Source of the DNA: an uncultured Acetatifactor sp.
Lineage (GTDB): Bacteria > Bacillota > Clostridia > Lachnospirales > Lachnospiraceae
DNA: 9,510 nucleotides
Reading direction: 5' to 3'
NCBI GenBank assembly: GCA_910578995.1
Contig: CAJTSY010000148.1
Location: 1-9,510, forward strand
Below are positions 5,859 through 9,510 of the stretch, in pieces. Under the pieces are notes generated by a model. The model made no database searches. It had not been told where the DNA came from and saw only the letters and a program-made list of their open reading frames with translations. A program made the translations under genes and the position numbers. Position 1 is the stretch's first letter, and every line of letters starts with the position of its first letter.

Positions 5859-7349
5859 ATGGAATTACCAAAAAACATTACACAAATCGGAGAAACGAAT
5901 CCCCATTGCAAAGTGTATGTGGAGGATTATGTCATTTCTTACATAAAGCAGCTGAACCAGTTTGCCTCTGACAAAGAGCTGGCAGTGGCCTTGTATGGTA
6001 TCAGAAAAGAAGAGGCGGGAATTACATATTTATTTATGTATGGGGCCTGCAGAATTACATTTCTCCAGAAAGAATGCCGCCACCTGTCCCAGGCGGTTCA
6101 GCAGGAGGTGGAGAAACAGCGGAGAAAGTTTTTTGCGGATCATATTTTCCTCGGATACCGTATTCTCAACGGAGAGATGGTGGAAGGATTTCATGTCTGT
6201 GAGCAGAATGTGTGCAGGTATGTGGAGGGATATGCGCAGTTTTATGAGAAGAACGACGCCATGCTGGCATTTATGCTGGAAGAACGGCAGGAGGCATCGG
6301 CACCGGAAGTTGTGGATCAGGAAAAATACAATGTGGTAAAAAAACGCCAGGAGGAGAGAAGAAGCCAGGCGGCAGAAAAGGGCGGACATGCTTTCGGATC
6401 CAGGCCGGCTGCCGACCCGGTACGGCGGAGGGCTCCGGCTGTCTCCGGCGGAAAGCTGAAAAATATGAAGATAGCCGCTGCGGCGGTGTTCGGACTCCTC
6501 TGCGTTACCGGCCTGGCAGCCATGGAAAACGGAGAGAAACTGGGAGACTGGCAGCTGGCGGTCCGGGAGCTGATGGAGGACGTATCGCGCAAACAGCTGC
6601 CGGACGTGGTGGAAGTATCCAACGGGTCTGCCCAGGTTGGAACCATTGTGGCGGAGGACAAGCTTACAGACGCGATTTTGAACGAGAATGCATCGGCGGA
6701 TTCGGTTCCCGGAACCTCCGGGGAGACAGGACAGGGAAGCGCCCAGGGGGCGGCGCCCGGGAGCAGTGACGGAAGCGGCCAGGGGACAGTGCCCGGAAGC
6801 GGAGACGGAAGCGCCCAGGGGGCGGTGCCCGGGAGCAGTGACGGAAGCGGCCAGGGGACAGTGCCCGGAAGCGGAGACGGAAGCGCCCAGGGGACAGCGC
6901 CCGGGAGCAGTGACGGAACTGGTCAGGAGGCGGCACCCGGGAGCAGTGACGGAAGCGCCCAGGAGGCGGCACCCGGGAGCAGTGACGGAAGCGCTCAGGG
7001 GGCGGCGCCCGGGAGCAGTGGCGGAAGCGGCCAGGATTCAGTACCCGGAAGCGGGGACGGAAGCGGCCAGGGGACAGTGCCCGGAAGCGGAGACGGAAGC
7101 GGTCAGGGGACAGTACCCGGAACCGGAGAGGATAATAATCAGGAGACCGGCGGTACTTCCTCCGCGGAACCGGCGGCAGGCCCGGCAGCAGAACTGGAAT
7201 CCTACATTGTCAAGCGGGGGGACACCCTCATCGGCATATGCATCCGCAGATACGGAAGCGACGCCCGTGTATCAGAGATATGTTCCCTGAATAATATAGG
7301 TGATCCGGACGACATCAAAGAGGGGGAAAAAATATTTCTGCCGCAATGA
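5859..7349 (+). CDS. Single-pass membrane protein with Ser/Gly/Asp repeats and C-terminal LysM
   Basis: No precise function is recognised. The start ATG 5859 (MELPKN) follows GGGAGG by 9 bases; an in-frame start at 5784 lies upstream of the promoter element. Of 496 residues, 1-150 form a soluble domain rich in aromatic and Cys residues (CKVYVEDYVISYIKQL near 17-32). Its beginning faintly recalls JAB/MPN-type folds but lacks the metal-binding HxH motif. Residues 165-202 are basic, and 204-222 (IAAAAVFGLLCVTGLAAM region) is the one transmembrane helix, so the N-terminus should be inside and the C-terminus outside. An acidic stretch (223-283) leads to ten 12-residue repeats (300-419) of the type PGSSDGSGQGTV. 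Residues 449-496 are a LysM domain (YIVKRGDTLIGICIRRYG, then NNIGDPDDIKEGEKIFLPQ), expected to bind peptidoglycan. The repeat is probably a flexible spacer crossing the wall. The next gene starts 106 bases later with its own promoter element. Confidence 0.85.
   Translation: MELPKNITQIGETNPHCKVYVEDYVISYIKQLNQFASDKELAVALYGIRKEEAGITYLFMYGACRITFLQKECRHLSQAVQQEVEKQRRKFFADHIFLGYRILNGEMVEGFHVCEQNVCRYVEGYAQFYEKNDAMLAFMLEERQEASAPEVVDQEKYNVVKKRQEERRSQAAEKGGHAFGSRPAADPVRRRAPAVSGGKLKNMKIAAAAVFGLLCVTGLAAMENGEKLGDWQLAVRELMEDVSRKQLPDVVEVSNGSAQVGTIVAEDKLTDAILNENASADSVPGTSGETGQGSAQGAAPGSSDGSGQGTVPGSGDGSAQGAVPGSSDGSGQGTVPGSGDGSAQGTAPGSSDGTGQEAAPGSSDGSAQEAAPGSSDGSAQGAAPGSSGGSGQDSVPGSGDGSGQGTVPGSGDGSGQGTVPGTGEDNNQETGGTSSAEPAAGPAAELESYIVKRGDTLIGICIRRYGSDARVSEICSLNNIGDPDDIKEGEKIFLPQ
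6756..7115 (+). repeat. Ten tandem 36-bp units inside the LysM gene (minisatellite)
   Basis: Ten in-frame 36-base units, each starting CCCGG and encoding 12 residues (PGSxDGSxQGxx), run without interruption. Units 1 and 3 (6756-6791, 6828-6863) are identical at the base level, and units 2 and 4 differ only near their ends. Units 1-2 and 3-4 therefore form a 72-base higher-order duplication, evidence of recent expansion. Because 36 is a multiple of 3, gain or loss of units preserves the frame and changes only spacer length. An eleventh, degenerate unit follows at 7116-7151. Confidence 0.95.
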
Positions 7350-7357
7350 GAAATTTA

Positions 7358-7366
7358 TGTTATAAT
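7358..7366 (+). promoter_or_regulatory. Extended -10 promoter of the DUF5711-like gene
   Basis: TGT followed by a perfect TATAAT (7361-7366) lies 9 bases after the LysM gene stop. The -35 position (CTGCCG, 7338-7343) is poor and lies in the last codons of that gene. Predicted start is near 7373, giving a leader of about 83 nt that contains the hairpin 7395-7432. Confidence 0.55.
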
Positions 7367-7394
7367 ACGTTCATACCACTGGCAGAAAAAATTT

Positions 7395-7432
7395 GGAAGA
7401 CTATCCGGCGCCGGGCTGACGGATAGCCTTCC
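7395..7432 (+). promoter_or_regulatory. Strong hairpin in the leader of the DUF5711-like gene
   Basis: GGAAGACTATCCG (7395-7407) pairs with CGGATAGCCTTCC (7420-7432) with one mismatch; the 12-nt loop is GC-rich. No T-run follows on the plus strand, so it is a poor terminator for the LysM gene. On the minus strand it is followed by AAATTTTTTCTG, the layout of a terminator, yet no minus-strand gene is present to end there. It lies 11 bases before the ribosome binding site (AGAGG, 7443-7447). Confidence 0.5.
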
Positions 7433-7455
7433 ATCTTACGATAGAGGTAGTGCGC

Positions 7456-8658
7456 ATGGCAGATATCAAAAGCTACATGAAAGAGAAAGAAAAAAGAGAA
7501 CACAGGCAGGAGGACTATAGGGAAAAGATAGCGCGGCACAAACTGTCTATTTTCTATAAAATACTGGGAATAGTTATATTTCTGGTTATTGTAGCACTCT
7601 TTTTTTACATACAATACAAACGGCGCATTTACACTGATTATGATATTACCACATCTGTGGACAGGGAGAGTATCAGCGGTACGACGGATGTGAGGCTGGG
7701 AAACGCCGTCTTGACTTACAGCAAGGACGGGGCGCACTGCACCGGTGAGAAAGGAAATGTAAACTGGAACCAGACCTTTCAGATACAGGATGCAAGACTG
7801 TCCGTAAGCGGAAGGACAGTGGCCATAGGGGACTATAACGGAAGAAATATATACATTGCGGATTCGGAAAAACTCATAGGGGAAATTACCACTGCCATGC
7901 CGATCCGCGACCTGGCGGTTTCGGAAACAGGCCATGTGACTGCAGTGCTTGACGATGGGGAGGTAACCTGGATCAATACCTATAACAGCAGCGGGGAACT
8001 GGAGAGGGAAGGACGGACGCATATGGACGATTCCGGCTATCCCATGGCTGTCAGTATGTCTCCGGGAGGCGAGCTCCTGGCTGTGGCCTATGTGTATGTG
8101 GATGCAGGCGTGCTAAAGACGAACATTGCATTTTATAATTTTGGTCCCGTGGGATCAAATGTCAGTGATTTTCTCGTCAGCTCATGGGGTTATACGGATA
8201 TGCTGATTCCGTATGTCAGGTTTATGAACGACAGCACGGCGTTTGCGGTGGGGGACAGCAGGCTGATGATATATTCCGGAAACCATGAACCTGCGCCCGC
8301 GATGGAGCATTTATATGACAGGGAGGTGCAGTCAGTTTTTTATAATGACAGGTACATTGGCCTGGTATTTTTTTCGGATAAGGGTGAAAGCCGGTATCAG
8401 ATGGACGTATATGATACGGCAAACGTCAATTCCAGGGCAAAGAGTTTTTACTTCGACCTGGAGTATACAGATATCTTTTTCGGAAAAGGGAACTTTGTGG
8501 TCTATAATGAAACGGAATGCCTGGTGATGAGCATGGACGGAACTGAAAAATATCGTGGGGACTTCATGAAGCCGGTACGCCTTATGGTTCCAACGGGCAG
8601 TGCATACAGATATATGCTGATCACAGACGACACTATGGATACGATACAATTAAAATAA
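7456..8658 (+). CDS. DUF5711-like single-pass membrane protein, propeller-like ectodomain
   Basis: No biochemical function is known to me; by sequence style it matches the clostridial family I recall as DUF5711. The chosen start is ATG 7456, 8 bases after AGAGG; a GTG at 7450 is too close to that site. Of 400 residues, 1-30 are highly charged (KEKEKREHRQEDYREK), 36-53 form a transmembrane helix (ILGIVIFLVIVALFFYIQ), and KRR at 55-57 follows. The large remainder alternates short beta strands with GD, DG and SG turns (for example SVSGRTVAIGDYNGRNIYIA and AVSMSPGGELLAVAYVYV), as in WD- or PQQ-type beta-propellers. No signal cleavage site or enzyme motif is visible. Despite the charges on both flanks, the large domain is probably outside the membrane. 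It is 22 bases from the CvpA-family gene, so the two form an operon. Confidence 0.85.
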   Translation: MADIKSYMKEKEKREHRQEDYREKIARHKLSIFYKILGIVIFLVIVALFFYIQYKRRIYTDYDITTSVDRESISGTTDVRLGNAVLTYSKDGAHCTGEKGNVNWNQTFQIQDARLSVSGRTVAIGDYNGRNIYIADSEKLIGEITTAMPIRDLAVSETGHVTAVLDDGEVTWINTYNSSGELEREGRTHMDDSGYPMAVSMSPGGELLAVAYVYVDAGVLKTNIAFYNFGPVGSNVSDFLVSSWGYTDMLIPYVRFMNDSTAFAVGDSRLMIYSGNHEPAPAMEHLYDREVQSVFYNDRYIGLVFFSDKGESRYQMDVYDTANVNSRAKSFYFDLEYTDIFFGKGNFVVYNETECLVMSMDGTEKYRGDFMKPVRLMVPTGSAYRYMLITDDTMDTIQLK

Positions 8659-8680
8659 AAGAAAAACAGGAGAGAAAAGG

Positions 8681-9205
8681 ATGAATCTGAATATAATGTT
8701 CATTGTTGCTGCCATTGCCGTTGTGGTTAAAATGATTGACGGATACAAAAAAGGGATGGTCAGGGAGATTATATCCCTGGTTTCCATGGTGGTTCTGTGC
8801 ATTGTGGCAGCCCTGGCCGCCTATGGAGTAAGCAGCTATCACGACGGCAAAGTGTTCAATGTGGTGGTAGTGGTGATCCTGCTGATTTTGGTGATGACAG
8901 TCCATCACCTTCTGGGGCTTGTGTTTTTTTCTGCAAAAATGTTTGCAAAACTTCCCATTGTGCATTCACTGGACAAAATGCTGGGGATTGTGTTTGGAGT
9001 TTTTGAAATTATTTTAATACTTTGGACAATATACTCATTTGTTATGATGATGGATATGGGTGCGGTGGGCCGCAGTATTTTGAATTATACGGAAGGAAGC
9101 GCTGTTCTGACATGGGTATATCAGCACAATTACCTGGCCAGGTGGATTGGAGGATTTCTGAATGAGTTTGATTTTATTCCCCTGATGGAGGTGCTGGGAC
9201 TCTGA
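8681..9205 (+). CDS. CvpA-family integral membrane protein
   Basis: A 174-residue hydrophobic protein with four predicted membrane helices (about 3-19, 29-50, 58-83, 98-124) and an amphipathic C-terminal part. The loop DGYKKGMVREIISL (20-33) between helices 1 and 2 is the hallmark of the CvpA family. Members were named from colicin V production in E. coli and have been linked to envelope integrity, but no molecular activity is established. The start ATG 8681 follows AGGAGAG (8668-8674). It is co-transcribed with the DUF5711-like gene. I see no clear terminator after it; the rRNA promoters begin 57 bases further on. Confidence 0.85.
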   Translation: MNLNIMFIVAAIAVVVKMIDGYKKGMVREIISLVSMVVLCIVAALAAYGVSSYHDGKVFNVVVVVILLILVMTVHHLLGLVFFSAKMFAKLPIVHSLDKMLGIVFGVFEIILILWTIYSFVMMMDMGAVGRSILNYTEGSAVLTWVYQHNYLARWIGGFLNEFDFIPLMEVLGL

Positions 9206-9261
9206 GAAACTGTCTTATATTTCCAAGAATGAAAATTGTGTAAAAAATTCAAAAAATAGGA

Positions 9262-9291
9262 TTGACAAATAATTCGCTTCAGTGTTATAAT
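9262..9291 (+). promoter_or_regulatory. rRNA operon promoter P1 (putative)
   Basis: A perfect TTGACA (9262-9267) and a perfect TATAAT (9286-9291) are 18 bases apart. The region before it (9228-9258) is a run of A and T tracts like an UP element that binds the alpha subunit of RNA polymerase. A consensus promoter of this strength is characteristic of stable RNA operons. Confidence 0.8.
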
Positions 9292-9367
9292 GAAAATCCA
9301 CCCGGACGAAGGAAATAACTCTTATTCAAAAAGGTGGAAAAAATTGGAAAAAAGTTTCAAAAAGATG

Positions 9368-9396
9368 TTGACAACAGAATGAAGATGTGATATCCT
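9368..9396 (+). promoter_or_regulatory. rRNA operon promoter P2 (putative)
   Basis: A perfect TTGACA (9368-9373) is followed after 17 bases by TATCCT (9391-9396), which is preceded by TGA and so forms an extended -10. An A-rich tract (9331-9366) precedes the -35 as in P1. Tandem promoters about 105 bases apart are the usual layout before 16S rRNA genes of Firmicutes. Predicted start is near 9403. Confidence 0.75.
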
Positions 9397-9402
9397 ATCA
9401 GA

Positions 9403-9510
9403 GTTGTCGCCGAGAACAACGGGTTGGCAGAAAGAACCCGGACAACATGAAATGCACCTTGACAAATCAACAGTAATGCAACCCTGAAAATTCCGAAAAA
9501 CGGAGGCAGA
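9403..9510 (+). promoter_or_regulatory. rRNA operon leader with boxA-like motifs
   Basis: The transcribed leader downstream of P2 contains no gene. Pairings seen are GTTGT (9403-9407) with ACAAC (9416-9420), or alternatively GTTGTC (9403-9408) with GACAAC (9441-9446), and GGGTT (9421-9425) with AACCC (9435-9439). TGCACCTTGACAAATCAACA (9453-9472) resembles the Firmicute boxA antitermination element (TGTTCTTTGAAAACT type). A related copy follows at 9475-9493. The 16S gene itself should begin beyond the right edge; it is not visible, so the rRNA assignment is inferred from promoter strength, tandem layout and boxA. Confidence 0.6.

Noticed and set aside
5824..5943. Small overlapping frame starting inside the 5' stem-loop loop
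   Set aside because: It has no ribosome binding site, overlaps the LysM gene out of frame and has no recognisable product.
6756..7115. CRISPR array
   Set aside because: The units are contiguous 36-base coding repeats with no spacers between them and preserve one reading frame.
6664..7290. Long Arg/Pro-rich frames overlapping the repeat region on both strands
   Set aside because: A 36-base repeat without stops in one unit keeps every frame open; only the LysM frame continues into recognisable domains.
9459..9487. Third rRNA promoter starting at TTGACA 9459-9464
   Set aside because: No -10-like hexamer lies 16-18 bases downstream; the TTGACA belongs to the boxA-like motif.

Overview
The window looks like part of a chromosome from a moderately GC-rich Firmicute of the class Clostridia, most likely a Lachnospiraceae member of the Clostridium clostridioforme/Enterocloster type. 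The reasons are strong AGGAGG-type ribosome binding sites, the Firmicute gene order dnaX-ybaB-recR, a tRNA with encoded CCA, and a clostridial-style membrane protein set. The genus is inferred from memory of related genes and was not tested.

Left part (1-870): a possible tail of an incoming plus-strand gene ends at 83. A tRNA-Ser(CGA) gene lies on the minus strand at 240-330, with a plausible promoter (417-445) and a strong terminator (190-228). Upstream of it, at 483-522, is a decayed second copy of the 5' half of the same tRNA, embedded in an inverted repeat. This is a possible old attachment-site scar. The stretch from about 523 to 771 holds no credible gene. It carries short degenerate repeats (GCATTTTCCAAG) and leads into the pfkA promoter.

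Core housekeeping part (871-5750, all plus strand): a 6-phosphofructokinase with a mixed ATP/PPi-type active-site signature stands alone between its own promoter and a 13-bp-stem terminator. It is followed by a tight cluster: dnaX (clamp-loader tau/gamma), ybaB/ebfC (nucleoid-associated protein) and recR (recombination mediator), then galM (aldose 1-epimerase) 45 bases later. dnaX-ybaB-recR is a classical replication/repair operon; galM is probably co-transcribed but is functionally a sugar gene.

Envelope part (5859-9205, plus strand): three membrane-associated proteins of unclear role. The first has an unrecognised cytoplasmic N-domain, one transmembrane helix, ten 12-residue Ser/Gly/Asp repeats and a C-terminal LysM. 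The second is a single-pass protein with a large extracytoplasmic propeller-like domain (DUF5711-like). The third is a four-helix CvpA-family protein. Extended -10 promoter elements and 5' stem-loops sit in front of the first two genes; the third follows the second by 22 bases.

Right end (9206-9510): no gene. Two good tandem sigma-A promoters, A-rich upstream tracts, a structured leader and boxA-like motifs strongly suggest the start of a ribosomal RNA operon whose 16S gene lies just outside the window.

Most of the window is ordinary core genome. The parts least explained by known biology are the repeat-bearing LysM membrane protein and its two neighbours, the tRNA-Ser half-copy with its inverted repeat, and the doubled boxA-like motif in the rRNA leader. 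I found no defence system, CRISPR array, transposase or phage gene.
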